DNA of 12,434 nt from Nitrospira sp. Its GTDB lineage: Bacteria > Nitrospirota > JACRHL01. Shown piece after piece: positions 12,384-12,434 of the stretch. Under the pieces are notes generated by a model that ran no database searches, was not told the origin of the DNA, and worked only from the letters and a program-made list of their open reading frames with translations. Where the stretch lies: the NCBI GenBank assembly GCA_026994095.1, contig JALWRU010000424.1, positions 1 through 12,434 on the forward strand, written 5' to 3'. The position numbers were made by a program, and so were the translations under genes. Each line of letters opens with the position of its first letter. Position 1 is the first letter of the stretch.

Positions 12384-12434
12384 CCGTGAAAAATAAAGTG
12401 GTAACTGATTGTTTATAAAAAGAATAATCGGTGT
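12384..12434. other. AT-rich tract upstream of the pilin promoter
   Basis: The last 51 bases are clearly AT-rich compared with the rest of the window, as expected for a bendable or IHF-bound region between a sigma-54 promoter and its enhancer. No exact IHF consensus and no gene is visible. Confidence 0.35.

Overview
The window is about 12.4 kb of GC-rich, gene-dense chromosomal DNA. It looks like a gammaproteobacterium: an RstA/RstB-type two-component pair, a MipA/OmpV outer-membrane protein, the mnmG-rsmG pair with E. coli-like motifs, and prepilins of the type IV pilus class. No order or genus can be fixed from the sequence alone. There are no insertion sequences, CRISPR arrays, tRNA or rRNA genes, and no gene-free stretch longer than about 240 bases.

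Layout. (1) Positions 1-2722, minus strand: a MipA/OmpV-family outer-membrane protein, an RstA-like response regulator and the N-terminal 286 residues of an RstB-like sensor kinase, which runs off the left edge. A three-half-site RstA-box-like element and a plausible promoter lie upstream of the first gene, so the set looks like one autoregulated operon. The kinase's periplasmic part appears to be a tandem duplication of the RstB sensor domain. (2) Positions 2723-4027, minus strand: a class I SAM-dependent methyltransferase with an unassigned middle region and a PqqD-like tail. (3) Positions 4077-6065, minus strand: a sodium/solute symporter (SSS family) followed by an intrinsic terminator. 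(4) Positions 6314-8811, plus strand: mnmG and rsmG, the tRNA wobble-uridine and 16S rRNA modification genes. The RsmG is unusual at several normally conserved positions. (5) Positions 8839-12434, minus strand: a type IV pilin locus read towards rsmG. It starts with a sigma-54 promoter and a roughly 155-nt leader containing nested inverted repeats. Then come a major-pilin candidate, a terminator/attenuator, a second cysteine-containing pilin, a membrane-anchored TPR-like protein, an ABC ATPase and an ABC-2 permease. The last three genes overlap by ATGA.

The pilin locus is the most interesting part. Gene order (pilA, accessory protein, ATPase, permease) and the pilin C-termini resemble the Myxococcus xanthus pilA-pilGHI arrangement more than a standard gammaproteobacterial pilA locus. 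If so, the pilins, an inner-membrane ABC machine and a structured leader RNA form one regulated unit. The leader structure matches no riboswitch class I could recognise by eye.
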